A DNA stretch of 64,000 bases, from assembly GCF_940143175.1 (NCBI RefSeq), contig NZ_OW659496.1:1612001-1676000 (forward strand), in the 5' to 3' direction. Source of the stretch: Erysipelothrix amsterdamensis. Lineage in GTDB: Bacteria; Bacillota_I; Bacilli_A; Erysipelotrichales; Erysipelotrichaceae. The position numbers and the translations under genes were made by a program. Positions 18,516 to 28,135 of the stretch are shown here, piece after piece (within the stretch, counting starts at the first letter, position 1; the number at the start of each line of letters is the position of its first letter). Below the pieces are notes generated by a model. That model did no database searches and was not told the origin of the DNA. It saw only the letters and a program-made list of their open reading frames with translations.

Positions 18516-19559
18516 TTATTGTTTACGTTGTTTTTCCACATTCGCCCGTAATTGTCCACATGCTGCATCAATTTCGCTTCCTTTTTCACGACGAATGGTA
18601 CATTGAATTCCATTACGTTTTAAGTAATCATAAAACTTAGCCGCTTGTTCCGGTTTTGTTTGACGGAACGGATTTTCATCGACTTCATTATAAGGAATAA
18701 GATTTACATAGGCATTCATTCCACGAATAAGGGCTACTAATTCTTTTGCTTGAGCGATTTGGTCGTTAACGTTATCAATTAGAATATATTCAAACGTCAA
18801 TCGACGGTTGCTTTTTGATTGATAGTATTTCAAGGCATCAAAGAGTTTTTCAAGATTGAACATTTTATTCACCGGCATGATTTCTGAACGGAGCGTATCA
18901 TTTGGTGCATGGAGTGAAATCGCAAGATTCACTTGGGTTTGTTCATCTGCAAATTTTTTAATCACCGGCGCAACGCCTGATGTTGAAATTGTAATATGGC
19001 GCGCACCAATTCCTAACCCATGGTCATGATTCACAATACGTATAAAACGCATGATGTTATCATAATTATCAAATGGTTCACCAATTCCCATCACAACAAT
19101 ATGGCTTACCCGTTTATCTTGTTCATCCAAATGACGTTGCACAAACATAATCTGATTAACTACTTCAGCAGATGTAAGATTACGTTTTTTCTTCAAAAGT
19201 CCTGAAGCACAGAATTTACACCCCATCGCACATCCAACTTGAGATGTAACACATACACTGTATCCGTAATCATGCTTCATCATGACTGTTTCAATGAGTG
19301 CGCCATCACTACACTCTAATAAGAATTTTGTCGTTTCATCGGAAGCTACTTGTTTCATAACAACTTTAAGCGTATCCAATTCAAAGTCTTGTTTTAATTT
19401 TTCACGTAAAGAGATGCTTAAATCACTCATATCATCAAACGAGGTAACTCGTTTTTGATAGAGCCATTGGAAGAGTTGTTTTGCACGAAAACGCTTCTCA
19501 CCATAAGATTCAAATAAATCTCCCATTTCATTTAGATCGTATCCATATATGGATTTCAT
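18516..19559 (-). CDS. rlmN: 23S rRNA (adenine-2503-C2)-methyltransferase RlmN
   Basis: A 347-residue radical-SAM enzyme that methylates C2 of A2503 in 23S rRNA and A37 in some tRNAs. The radical-SAM cluster is CAMGCKFC (Cys110, Cys114, Cys117). GIGEPFDNYDNIMRFI and HITISTSGV are standard RlmN blocks, and the C-terminal catalytic Cys334 is present in AACGQL. The N-terminus MKSIYGYDLNEM and RAKQLFQWLY match RlmN, not the Cfr resistance enzyme. The start is the ATG at 19559, preceded by GGTGA; a GTG 36 bases upstream would add residues that RlmN lacks. Its terminator has been split by the IS30 insertion. Confidence 0.95.
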   Translation of the reverse strand: MKSIYGYDLNEMGDLFESYGEKRFRAKQLFQWLYQKRVTSFDDMSDLSISLREKLKQDFELDTLKVVMKQVASDETTKFLLECSDGALIETVMMKHDYGYSVCVTSQVGCAMGCKFCASGLLKKKRNLTSAEVVNQIMFVQRHLDEQDKRVSHIVVMGIGEPFDNYDNIMRFIRIVNHDHGLGIGARHITISTSGVAPVIKKFADEQTQVNLAISLHAPNDTLRSEIMPVNKMFNLEKLFDALKYYQSKSNRRLTFEYILIDNVNDQIAQAKELVALIRGMNAYVNLIPYNEVDENPFRQTKPEQAAKFYDYLKRNGIQCTIRREKGSEIDAACGQLRANVEKQRKQ

Positions 19560-19641
19560 ATTTATCACCGTATCAAGTCTAGCATGATTAAACACTTTGT
19601 CATAGTTCCATCTTGCATAATTAGTGCTTTTTTTCTCAAAA

Positions 19642-19673
19642 AAGATGGATTCACCCTAAAGTAAATCCATCTT
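19642..19673 (-). terminator. Terminator of the LPAAG Cna-B adhesin gene
   Basis: Ten-base perfect stem AAGATGGATT / AATCCATCTT with a 12-base loop, followed on the minus strand by a T run. Confidence 0.85.
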
Positions 19674-19713
19674 GTGATAATTGTTAAGGTTCTTCTCAAA
19701 ATCACAAGTGAAA

Positions 19714-22700
19714 TTATTTAAAATTTCGCTTCTTTTTTTGTTTCCGATTGATCCACAACAACAAGCCGCCCACGATACTTGGAACAATACCATAGTGCCA
19801 AATTCCTTTTGGTGTGATACCGGCAGCAGGAAGTTTTTCACTTGGTACCGATATCTCCGGTTTTTGCGGTTTGTGAGGTGTTTGAGGAACCTCTGAGGTT
19901 GCTTTTGTGTTTAAGACATCCATACTCATCGAACGTGTTAATGTTACCTCCACAGGGTCTGTTAAGCGCTGATACCCTTGTGGTGCTTCTAATTCTTCTA
20001 ACCAGTAGGTGTCTTGTACTAATTTTTTAAATTGAATGAAACCGGATGCATCACTAACCCAAGTTGCGACATCTTTGGACCATGAGCCATCCTGTTGATA
20101 ATACTCTTTTTGTCCCGATTGGATACGATAGAGTCCAAACTCAGCACCAACAAGTGTTTTATGTGTCTGTGCATCCCGTTTCACTAAAAGTAAATCATAA
20201 CGTTGTGTAGGATCTGTTTGTTTGACATTTTTTAATACAAATGATGTCGATCCGGGTGTTATGTCAGTTTTAACCGTAATAGCTACAGGTTTTTCTAGTA
20301 ATTCGTAACCTTGTGGTGCTTTGAGTTCTTCAAGTTCATACAGGCCCGCTTCAAGTTGATTAAACTGTGCAAATCCATCAGCATCCGTTTCTAAAACAGT
20401 CGCTTCTGAAGAATCTTTTCGCCATGTAATAAACCCATAATCATCTTCATGATAATAACGTTTGACCCCATACACTATACGGCTTAAACGTAGACCAGCA
20501 CCTTGAAGCATTTTTGTGTCATCGGTTGCATCAACTTTGTATATGTTAAGCTCATGGTATGGAGTTCCCGGTGTAACTGGGTCTGTTTCTTTTTGATTTA
20601 GAACTTGTTTGGAGATTACTGAATCGTCCGTATCCGTTATCGTTATTATTTCCTTATAGGTCGTCAATTCATAACCCAAGGGTGCTTGAACTTCTTCAAG
20701 AGTATATGTACCTGTTTCAAGTTTATCAAAATATAGATGTCCGTAACGATCACTTCGATGGCGAACCTCTGATGCTTCCCATGATGTGACACCATTTTCT
20801 GAGTTATAATACTCCTTTTGTCCACCTCGTTCTCGATACAGCACGAATTCTGCGTCACGTAAAGTGACTCGAGGATTATCAGCATCGAGCTTTGTTATTT
20901 CTAAGCGGTGTACTCGTGGCAATTTAATATTTTTAAAATGTAATGGAGTCGCAGTCGCTTTTGTCACTTGAATGGATATCGGTTGTTTTTTAACTTGATA
21001 CCCTTGAGGTGCTTCAATTTCCTGAATAAAGTAATTTCCCAATGGGACATCTTTAAACGTTACCATTCCCGATGATGTGGACACCACAACATCTGCTTGA
21101 TTGCGGTCTTCAGTCCAGGTACCATCACCACGATAATAGGTTCTCGTTCCATTAATCATATTATACATAAGAAATGATGCACCGGATAACGGCTGATCGT
21201 TTTCATCAACTTTTATAAAACTATAATCACGTGATGTGTGAATTTTCGTATTCGTGACGGTTTTACGTACAACAAGAGGTACAGTTGCTAGCTGTTCATC
21301 AAAATCAACTTTTGTAATATCCACCGTCGCATTCCCCTCATAACCGTCCGGTGCTTTTACTTCTTGAACTTGATAATCTTGGTTTGGTTCAACTCCAATA
21401 AAAACAGCCTTACCCTTCTCGTTTGTTTCCACAATTGCATCAGCTGGAGGCGTTGTACTTTTTACCCATTTTACAGCCTGGTTCGAAATCGTGTAGTAGT
21501 AGGTATCGCCGTGTTCATCGTTTTTTGTTAGAACAAACTGTGCGCTTTGGAGTTTAATTAAAGGATTTGATGCATCAACTTTTTCAATTGCGATTATACC
21601 ATAAATAGTACGTACGTTTTTATAGTTTTCAAATTGGTATTCAACCGGTGTCACCGCAGCATTTTCGACATGGATGATGCGAGGTTGGGTATCCACCACG
21701 TAACCTTTAGATGTCTCTACCTCAAGCAAAACATAATCCCCCTTCGGTAATTCTTTAAAAAGAATATCTCCAGTTAACCCGTCCGTTTCAATTACCGCCT
21801 TGGGATCCGTTCCAACAGTCCATACAACGTTCTGATCTTTCACAGCATAATATCGACCTGTTTGCATGTTATATAGCTTAAAGCGAGCCCAAAGTGGTGC
21901 TATGAACGGTGTGATGCTGCCATCATCTTCAACCCCTACTTTGGAAAGATGTAACTGATTGTCTGCATCCATTTGTTGATTAAGAATTGTTTCCATATGA
22001 GGGTTATCCTGCTCACTCAAAGTAATCTCACGGATTGTAGAGTTCAACACATGACCCTCTGGTGCGATAATTTCTTGAAGGTAATACGTTCCAACTTCTA
22101 AATTTAAGTCAGTATTAAATCGACCTTGTTCCGTAAAAAGCACATTCTTTTCATCAGCTTCTTGTGTCCACACAGTCTCAGACGATGATGAACTTGTGCT
22201 GTAGTAAAAACGATGATTCTTATCTATTTTGAAAAGTAAGAAACCTGCATGATTCAATAAATCCCCCTGTTGATTGTGTTTATTGATGTTGAAAAGGACT
22301 TTTGGCTTGGGTGTCTTCTTATTATAAACGTGAGTTTCAATAACTCGACCTGAAGATTGTGTAATGGTCACTGGCACTCCCTTACGTTGAATGCCCTTAT
22401 GATCAGGGGCAGCAATCACTTCTTCATCGATAAAGCCTAGGTCATAACCCGTGGGAGCTTCCATTTCAATCACATAGTAAGGACGCGGGCTCGGAATTAA
22501 TCTGGGAAAGGCAACCAACCCATCCGTTCCTGTTTCTAGCACTGCCGCATCTTCTACATCTTCAACCCAATCAACAACGTTGTTGCGAATACGATAATAC
22601 TTGAGCTTGTTACCGAAAACCATCCCTAAAGTTATCCTAGAACCAGCCAAAACATGGTTTGGATCATCTTGATCAACTTTTTGAATTTGAATGGTGTGTA

Positions 22701-23952
22701 GATTGTCTGTTTGTGGTGGAATCATGGTGGATAACCACGTATTGGGAATAAAAACATGAGTGTTATTACCACGTTGGTGGTAATCAACAGCAAAGATTTG
22801 ACCATAAACATTCGCACCACTTAATACAACACTTGCCTTCGGTGCAAAGATTGTTCCGAATACATCGTCATAGGAAATGATGTTATTTTCTTTGCTAATT
22901 TCATCGCTGTCTAAGCGCAAGCTTCCATCATCGTCGAGACCATTATGCATTACCGTAATTCCCTGTGGTGCAACGAAATTACCATTTTGATTTTTATCAT
23001 TATAAAAATCTGTAATTTGGGTCGCCTCGGGCATATAATTAATAATTTTTGCGGCGTGTTCAGCAATCTCCGAACTCCCACTTGGAAGGGTATGTTCCGC
23101 CCCACCTTTATTTGACATAAAATTACTGTGATGGATTACCTTTTTCGCATATTCCGGTTTCCCTTGAACCATACGGTACGATGTAATAATCACCTGTTCG
23201 ATATTTTTATTATTAATTACGGATTCATAATCAAAGCCTAAATCAGAAATTAAAACCTCACCCTTCTCATTGGGTTCAATATTAACGACCAGAATTTTAG
23301 CGTTTTTTTGTGAAGGTTGAATATCATACTTAACTTGCTTACCATTGACCCACTTTCCACCCAGCGTTTTCCCATTTGATTGACCCAATGATTCCACCAA
23401 CGGTTTCATCGTATCAGAGGTAAGTTTAACTTGCTTATCAAAGCCTAAAAACAATTCCGTTGTTCGAGATGTCGGCAAATATGATTTTTGCTCTTCACCT
23501 AAACTTGGTGTACCATCGACATTTTTAAAAACTTGATCAGGCCATGTGAAATCATCCGTAACTAATTTCGAGTTAATCAGTTTCCCGGAAATATTCGTTT
23601 TTTGAATTTGGGGCTGTACGTGTTCATTTAGATTTCGTACCCGACCGCCAATAAGTAATGCGAGTGGTTTCGCATTTTCAACCAAAGAAAGTGATGCTTC
23701 GGCACCATAAGTAAAAGACATCAAATTAGTCGGTAAACTCGAATCACGACGAACCGCAACAGGTCCCGTTACAAATGATTGTCGCGCTGAATGATACCCC
23801 GACAAAACAATACTGTAATCAAAAGCATCTTTCATCTCATTATATTCTGCTTCTGTAGTTTCTGGCGGATTGTCTGCATAAACGGGAGCTATGAATCCCG
23901 ATGATATAAATACTAAAAACGCCATTAATGCTACGCTTAAATTTTTCCCCAT
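19714..23952 (-). CDS. Cna-B/SpaA-repeat surface adhesin with LPAAG sorting signal
   Basis: A 1,412-residue wall-anchored protein. A signal peptide (cleavage near PVYA-DNPP) is followed by a choice-of-anchor-A type domain (about 60-480; FGTIFAPKASVVLSGANVYG). Then come eight tandem Cna-B/SpaA-type modules, each opening with an I-x-K-V-D strand and closing with an E-x-x-A-P-x-G-Y block, residues used in this family for Lys-Asn isopeptide bonds with a catalytic Glu. The end is a proline/lysine linker, LPAAGI, a hydrophobic span and RKQKKKRNFK. LPAAG departs from LPXTG at the Thr. The start at 23952 follows GGAGG. It is monocistronic between two terminators. The ligand is unknown; collagen or matrix binding is a family-based guess. 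Confidence 0.88.
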   Translation of the reverse strand: MGKNLSVALMAFLVFISSGFIAPVYADNPPETTEAEYNEMKDAFDYSIVLSGYHSARQSFVTGPVAVRRDSSLPTNLMSFTYGAEASLSLVENAKPLALLIGGRVRNLNEHVQPQIQKTNISGKLINSKLVTDDFTWPDQVFKNVDGTPSLGEEQKSYLPTSRTTELFLGFDKQVKLTSDTMKPLVESLGQSNGKTLGGKWVNGKQVKYDIQPSQKNAKILVVNIEPNEKGEVLISDLGFDYESVINNKNIEQVIITSYRMVQGKPEYAKKVIHHSNFMSNKGGAEHTLPSGSSEIAEHAAKIINYMPEATQITDFYNDKNQNGNFVAPQGITVMHNGLDDDGSLRLDSDEISKENNIISYDDVFGTIFAPKASVVLSGANVYGQIFAVDYHQRGNNTHVFIPNTWLSTMIPPQTDNLHTIQIQKVDQDDPNHVLAGSRITLGMVFGNKLKYYRIRNNVVDWVEDVEDAAVLETGTDGLVAFPRLIPSPRPYYVIEMEAPTGYDLGFIDEEVIAAPDHKGIQRKGVPVTITQSSGRVIETHVYNKKTPKPKVLFNINKHNQQGDLLNHAGFLLFKIDKNHRFYYSTSSSSSETVWTQEADEKNVLFTEQGRFNTDLNLEVGTYYLQEIIAPEGHVLNSTIREITLSEQDNPHMETILNQQMDADNQLHLSKVGVEDDGSITPFIAPLWARFKLYNMQTGRYYAVKDQNVVWTVGTDPKAVIETDGLTGDILFKELPKGDYVLLEVETSKGYVVDTQPRIIHVENAAVTPVEYQFENYKNVRTIYGIIAIEKVDASNPLIKLQSAQFVLTKNDEHGDTYYYTISNQAVKWVKSTTPPADAIVETNEKGKAVFIGVEPNQDYQVQEVKAPDGYEGNATVDITKVDFDEQLATVPLVVRKTVTNTKIHTSRDYSFIKVDENDQPLSGASFLMYNMINGTRTYYRGDGTWTEDRNQADVVVSTSSGMVTFKDVPLGNYFIQEIEAPQGYQVKKQPISIQVTKATATPLHFKNIKLPRVHRLEITKLDADNPRVTLRDAEFVLYRERGGQKEYYNSENGVTSWEASEVRHRSDRYGHLYFDKLETGTYTLEEVQAPLGYELTTYKEIITITDTDDSVISKQVLNQKETDPVTPGTPYHELNIYKVDATDDTKMLQGAGLRLSRIVYGVKRYYHEDDYGFITWRKDSSEATVLETDADGFAQFNQLEAGLYELEELKAPQGYELLEKPVAITVKTDITPGSTSFVLKNVKQTDPTQRYDLLLVKRDAQTHKTLVGAEFGLYRIQSGQKEYYQQDGSWSKDVATWVSDASGFIQFKKLVQDTYWLEELEAPQGYQRLTDPVEVTLTRSMSMDVLNTKATSEVPQTPHKPQKPEISVPSEKLPAAGITPKGIWHYGIVPSIVGGLLLWINRKQKKKRNFK

Positions 23953-23977
23953 AAAATCCTCCAATATTTAAGAACAT

Positions 23978-23991
23978 GGTATCACGATACC
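23978..23991. promoter_or_regulatory. Palindrome upstream of the Cna-B adhesin
   Basis: Perfect 14-bp palindromic arrangement GGTATC-AC-GATACC, 26 bp before the adhesin start codon. It is a possible operator or leader hairpin; no regulator is known for it. Confidence 0.4.
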
Positions 23992-24043
23992 TTGAACTTT
24001 AAATGATAATTGCATTTAATCGTTATCGTTAGTGGATAAAAAA

Positions 24044-24063
24044 AAACCGTCTTGCGACGGTTT
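24044..24063 (-). terminator. Terminator of the dehydrogenase / AEC transporter unit
   Basis: Stem AAACCGTC / GACGGTTT with loop TTGC, followed on the minus strand by nine T. Confidence 0.88.
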
Positions 24064-24071
24064 TAGTAAAT

Positions 24072-25064
24072 TTAAGCTAATTGATTCTTTGATTCACCTT
24101 TGTCGATAAACTCTTGAAGGTTTTCATATGAGTATTCGACCATATTACTTACAGCTTCATCAGTATATGAACCAACATGTGGGGTTACAAGAACGCGTGG
24201 ATAAAGATTATTCAAACGTGTTTGTAGTTCATCAAACGCTTCTCCTGATAAATCCTTATTAAAGTATTTTGTTTCATTTGCAAGAACATCTGCCGCGAAA
24301 CCCTGGATTTTTCCAGATTCAACAGCATCAAGAATATCATTAATGTTTTGAAGTTCTCCACGTGAAGTATTCACAACAATAACGCCATCTTTCATTTGAG
24401 CAATTTTCTCTGCATTCAAGAATTCATCATTTGACCCCTTGAAGTAAGGCATATGCATCGAGATGATGTCTGACTCTTTTAAAAGTGTTTCAAGATCTAC
24501 TTGAGTACATGTATCTCCAAGATAGTCTTTTTCAACAACATCATAACCAATAACATTGGCACCAACACCTTTGAAGATTGTAGCTGCGGTAAATCCGATT
24601 TTACCTAAACCAATAATCCCAACTGTTGATTTACGAATTTCTTTACTAAACATAAAGTCATCAATTTTGAAGTTTCCTTTATGTGTATTGTTTGCAGTGT
24701 ATTGAGTATGACGTGCAAGTGTTAATGAAAGTGTTAATGCTAATTCAGCAATTGCATTAGGCGAGTAGAATGGTACATAAGCAACTTTTAAACCAAATTC
24801 TTTAGCAGCTTCTAAATCGATATGGTTATATCCTACAGTACGTGTTAAGACATACTTAACGCCATAATTTTTGTAAATCTCTAAATTTTGGCGATTTCCT
24901 GGGCAATTCCCGCGAAGCATTACTGCCTCACAACCTTCTGCCATATGAACTGTTTCGTCATTTAGCATTTTTTCTGTTAAGACTAAGTCAAAATTAAATT
25001 TTTCATTTAACTCTACAAAGAATTGTTTTTCTACTGGTCGAACACCGTAGCATAATAGTTTCAT
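24072..25064 (-). CDS. D-lactate / D-2-hydroxyacid dehydrogenase
   Basis: A 330-residue NAD-dependent D-2-hydroxyacid dehydrogenase, reducing a 2-oxoacid (pyruvate or a branched-chain oxoacid) to its D-hydroxyacid. The Rossmann motif GLGKIG is at 152-157. Catalytic Arg235 (NTSRGE), Glu264 (LANE) and His296 (TPHVGS) sit at the same numbering as in Lactobacillus D-lactate dehydrogenases. Substrate choice among D-lactate, D-hydroxyisocaproate and VanH-like use cannot be decided from sequence; no D-Ala-D-Lac ligase is nearby, which argues against a resistance role. The ATG follows AAGGAG. It lies 22 bp after an AEC permease gene and ends at a strong terminator, so the two form one unit. Confidence 0.87.
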   Translation of the reverse strand: MKLLCYGVRPVEKQFFVELNEKFNFDLVLTEKMLNDETVHMAEGCEAVMLRGNCPGNRQNLEIYKNYGVKYVLTRTVGYNHIDLEAAKEFGLKVAYVPFYSPNAIAELALTLSLTLARHTQYTANNTHKGNFKIDDFMFSKEIRKSTVGIIGLGKIGFTAATIFKGVGANVIGYDVVEKDYLGDTCTQVDLETLLKESDIISMHMPYFKGSNDEFLNAEKIAQMKDGVIVVNTSRGELQNINDILDAVESGKIQGFAADVLANETKYFNKDLSGEAFDELQTRLNNLYPRVLVTPHVGSYTDEAVSNMVEYSYENLQEFIDKGESKNQLA

Positions 25065-25086
25065 TTTAAATCTCCTTTTTTGATTC

Positions 25087-26130
25087 TTAGATAATTCCTA
25101 CGCCATGTAATGCTGTAAGAATAACTAACCATAAAATGATTGCAACAATCGATAATACTGTAGCAACAAGTGATGCATTTGACGAGAATAATGCTTCTTT
25201 ATCAAAATTAATTGCATAACTTACGGCAACGGTTGCAGGTGGTGTTGCAAGCATGATGATTACACCAGTAATCGCAACGTAGTCTAAAGGTAAGAATCCG
25301 ATTTTCTTGTAGAAAATCATGATAAGTAGCATAATTGCTGGAACAACAACCAGTTTTCCAAATGAGTAGATCCAAACATTAACGTCTTTAGTTGCATCTT
25401 TAAGTGAAATTTTTGCTAATGTCATACCGATTGCTAACCATGCAAGTGGTGATGATAATGATGCTAAGTAACCAACAGCTTTCATGAACCATGGAAGTGT
25501 CACATCTAAACGTAAGAATGCAACTGTCTTAGCAGTTTCACCAGCGCCTACAGTTACTTGTGGCAGGCTTGCTTGGAACATCCAAATCAAGAATCCTAAG
25601 AATGTAGCAATAATGATTGGGTTAAGAATAATTTGTTTTAAGTTTTTCTTCTCAAATTTTAAACCTGAGAATAAGATATAGCCATATGAGTATAGGAATA
25701 CACGGTATGCTACATTAAATAAGTTTGCGTAAAGTGCTCCTTCATTTCCTAAGAAAGCTGAAATGATAGGAATACCGAAGAATGTTGTGGATCCAAAGAT
25801 TGTAAGTCCACGCATTGCATCAAGTTTATCACCTTTATATTTAGCTGTATAAGCTAATGTGATAAGAATTAAAAGTACATATGCAACAAAACCAAAGATG
25901 AATGAGTTTAAACCTACAGTAAATGTTTCAGGTTTAATATCTGTCATAAATGCTTTAAATGCTAATGCTGGTAACGCAACATTAAGTAATACTGCAGTTA
26001 ATGCTTTTGATGCATCATCTGTAACTTTATTTGTTTTCTTTAGGTAGTAACCTAAAAGGATGATTGATATTGTTGAGAATATCGCTCCTAGAAACGCCTG
26101 ATCAGACAGGACTTGTTTTATAATATCCAT
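25087..26130 (-). CDS. AEC (auxin efflux carrier) family permease
   Basis: A 347-residue membrane protein with about ten TM segments in the two five-helix bundles of the AEC family. Bacterial members often carry malate, lactate or other organic acids. The start at 26130 (MDIIKQVLSDQAF) follows GGAGGAG; an in-frame upstream start has no ribosome site. Its partner gene encodes a D-2-hydroxyacid dehydrogenase, so a monocarboxylate such as D-lactate or a 2-oxoacid is the likely cargo; this is inference from context. Base composition is like its neighbours. Confidence 0.85.
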   Translation of the reverse strand: MDIIKQVLSDQAFLGAIFSTISIILLGYYLKKTNKVTDDASKALTAVLLNVALPALAFKAFMTDIKPETFTVGLNSFIFGFVAYVLLILITLAYTAKYKGDKLDAMRGLTIFGSTTFFGIPIISAFLGNEGALYANLFNVAYRVFLYSYGYILFSGLKFEKKNLKQIILNPIIIATFLGFLIWMFQASLPQVTVGAGETAKTVAFLRLDVTLPWFMKAVGYLASLSSPLAWLAIGMTLAKISLKDATKDVNVWIYSFGKLVVVPAIMLLIMIFYKKIGFLPLDYVAITGVIIMLATPPATVAVSYAINFDKEALFSSNASLVATVLSIVAIILWLVILTALHGVGII

Positions 26131-26553
26131 TAAATTCTCCTCCGTTAATTGATATATCAAAAAGCACATTTGCTTCCCCTATGCTTCTTGGTATAAACAT
26201 AATACTCCCATAACGTTGACTTATGGTGCGATAACGAAAAGTATTATAGACTTTTTACAATAAAAATCACATATTACGCACATATTTGAACTATTATGTG
26301 AAATTTGTTGTGTTTTTTAACAAGGTTTGCTTCATTACCTAAATATTCTTATCATTTTATTTCAATTATTATTAAAACTGTACTAAAAATCGAACTAAGT
26401 AAAGTATTGAAATGATATCACTTCAATATAAACATGTGATGACATAAGTTTTTCTTATATCAACTTTGGTCATTCTATTTAGTTAAGTGCAAATAAAAAC
26501 ACTATAGCTTCAGCCCTACTATTAAGAGAGAGATACAGTGTTAATATGTGGTT
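26131..26553. other. Intergenic region upstream of the AEC transporter
   Basis: About 420 bp of AT-rich DNA. It contains the probable tagD terminator (26498-26542) and presumably the AEC promoter. TATAAT-like sequence occurs on the minus strand near 26240, but without a convincing -35. TCACATA and TATGTGA occur about 20 bp apart near 26270-26300. No gene is seen. Confidence 0.4.
26498..26542 (-). terminator. Probable terminator of the polysaccharide operon (after tagD)
   Basis: Nine-pair stem AACACTGTA / TATAGTGTT (one G-U pair) on the minus strand with a long loop, followed by TTTATTT. Confidence 0.6.
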
Positions 26554-26946
26554 TTATTTGGAATTATTTAATTCTTCTTTAATCAGTGTGGTAGAGATAT
26601 GAGGTGTTCTGGGTAAGTATACAACTTCGCAATACTCTTTCAGATCGTCAAATTTCCCTTCCCAATCATCACCCATCACAAAGACATCAACTTCATTATT
26701 TAAAACATCAGTAACCTTTTGATCCCATGTCTCTTCAGGAATGACTTCATCTACATACTTTATCGCTTCAAGTATATATTTTCGTGTTTCAAAAGAATGG
26801 AATGAATCCTTCTTCTTGAGCGCATTGAATTCATCCGTAGAAATTCCTACAATTAAATAATCTCCTAACGCTTTAGCACGCTTTAGAATATTAATATGAC
26901 CTTGATGTAATAAATCAAACGTACCGTATGTTATAACTTTTTTCAT
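26554..26946 (-). CDS. tagD: Glycerol-3-phosphate cytidylyltransferase (TagD/TarD)
   Basis: A 130-residue cytidylyltransferase that makes CDP-glycerol from CTP and sn-glycerol-3-phosphate. The HxGH motif is HQGH (14-17), and the second signature RTPHISTT (113-120) corresponds to the family's RTEGISTT with two changes. Length matches the enzyme. The ATG follows GAGGGGG. It sits four bp downstream of a TagB/TagF-like glycerophosphotransferase, which would use its product. It is the last gene of the operon starting at 35205. Glycerol phosphate is therefore a likely part of, or decoration on, the polymer. Confidence 0.92.
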   Translation of the reverse strand: MKKVITYGTFDLLHQGHINILKRAKALGDYLIVGISTDEFNALKKKDSFHSFETRKYILEAIKYVDEVIPEETWDQKVTDVLNNEVDVFVMGDDWEGKFDDLKEYCEVVYLPRTPHISTTLIKEELNNSK

Positions 26947-26950
26947 TTGT

Positions 26951-28135
26951 TTACCCCCTCATTAGTGTCTTTATCAATTCGATAGCTTTATGAGTTGCAC
27001 ATCCACACTCATCAATAAATTTCTCGTGAATTACAGATGTATTCATATAACCATATTGGTGATCACTTGTCTCATTCAAATAATTTGTAAGATGATCAAA
27101 TGAAGTGAAGTTTCCTACATTAAACAATTCATCATAATTAATATATAAACCTCTTTTATCTTGATACTCTTCAAAATCAGGAGTTACAAAATAAATTGGT
27201 CTATCTAGGATTGCGAAATCAACACATAAACTAGAATAATCTGTTATTACAATATCACTCACTTTAAATAAATCATTCAAGTTTGGGTAAGTACTGACAT
27301 TGAGAAAATTCGGATTATCAATGTTATCATATTTTCTTGAATCACTTGCAGCATGGTGACCTCGATATAAAATATAGTATTTATCTGAAAGTTTATCAAT
27401 CATCGCTTTTTTCTCTTCAAAGTAATCATAAGTTTTATATTCTTTAAAAGTAGGTGCAAATAATATTACCTTTTTCTCTGTATTAATATTCAGAGCCTCT
27501 TTTATTAAAACAACTTGGTTTTGATCAATATTTTTGAGTTCATCGTTTCGTGGTAATCCCGTTAGATAAATAGATTCTTCAAGTGTTCCGAATGCGTTAA
27601 TAAATATTTGTTTTTCATAATTTGATTGGACTAAGTAACAAGGATCATTTAATAAAGCAATACTCTTACTTTTTCCTGAGAAAACACCTGTTCCATCAAC
27701 ATCATTACCAATTTTTTTAAATGGTGTCCCATGCCATGTATTTATATATACAACATTACTTGGCTTTTTAATTTTTAAACCTCTAGAAACTGTCGTATTT
27801 GTAATCCAAATTTCGGACTGAAATAAATACTTAAAATAAGATGGCTTATCTGTTGAAATGTACTTTGTACGCGGATAATCAAATACGGACGTATCAACAG
27901 ATTTATCAACTGCCCAAATAAATTTATGGTCTTCAAAGTCAGGATCTTCCAACATTAATTTAAATATTGCAAAAGGACTATCCGAGAGGCCTTTACCTCC
28001 AAAAGAAAGAAATAATACTTGTTTTTTTCTGTTTCTAAAAAATATTCCATTTATTTTTATAAATGTATTACCAACGAGGTTGTAAAGTTTGAATAAAAAA
28101 GTACTATTTTTGATTGCTGTCTTTAGTTTACTCAT
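26951..28135 (-). CDS. CDP-glycerol glycerophosphotransferase family protein (TagB/TagF-like)
   Basis: A 394-residue peripheral membrane transferase that moves glycerol phosphate from CDP-glycerol to a lipid-linked sugar or growing chain. Visible blocks are INTWHGTPFKKIG, with the catalytic-type His, FAPTFKEYKTYDYFEEKK, YRGHH and SDIVITDYSSLCVDFAIL, all typical of the TagB/TagF catalytic domain. At this length it is a single-domain, TagB-like enzyme, not a long TagF polymerase. The start at 28135 overlaps the previous stop by eight bases (ATGAGTAA). With tagD next door, it probably adds one or a few glycerol phosphates to the repeat unit; this is inference. Confidence 0.88.
   Translation of the reverse strand: MSKLKTAIKNSTFLFKLYNLVGNTFIKINGIFFRNRKKQVLFLSFGGKGLSDSPFAIFKLMLEDPDFEDHKFIWAVDKSVDTSVFDYPRTKYISTDKPSYFKYLFQSEIWITNTTVSRGLKIKKPSNVVYINTWHGTPFKKIGNDVDGTGVFSGKSKSIALLNDPCYLVQSNYEKQIFINAFGTLEESIYLTGLPRNDELKNIDQNQVVLIKEALNINTEKKVILFAPTFKEYKTYDYFEEKKAMIDKLSDKYYILYRGHHAASDSRKYDNIDNPNFLNVSTYPNLNDLFKVSDIVITDYSSLCVDFAILDRPIYFVTPDFEEYQDKRGLYINYDELFNVGNFTSFDHLTNYLNETSDHQYGYMNTSVIHEKFIDECGCATHKAIELIKTLMRG

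Noticed and set aside
18516-19559. Cfr-type antibiotic-resistance methyltransferase
   Set aside because: The N-terminus and overall pattern match the housekeeping RlmN enzyme, and the gene shows no sign of transfer.
24072-26130. VanH-like vancomycin-resistance dehydrogenase
   Set aside because: The dehydrogenase family includes VanH, but no D-Ala-D-Lac ligase or VanX-type peptidase is nearby; its partner is an AEC permease, which fits organic-acid metabolism better.
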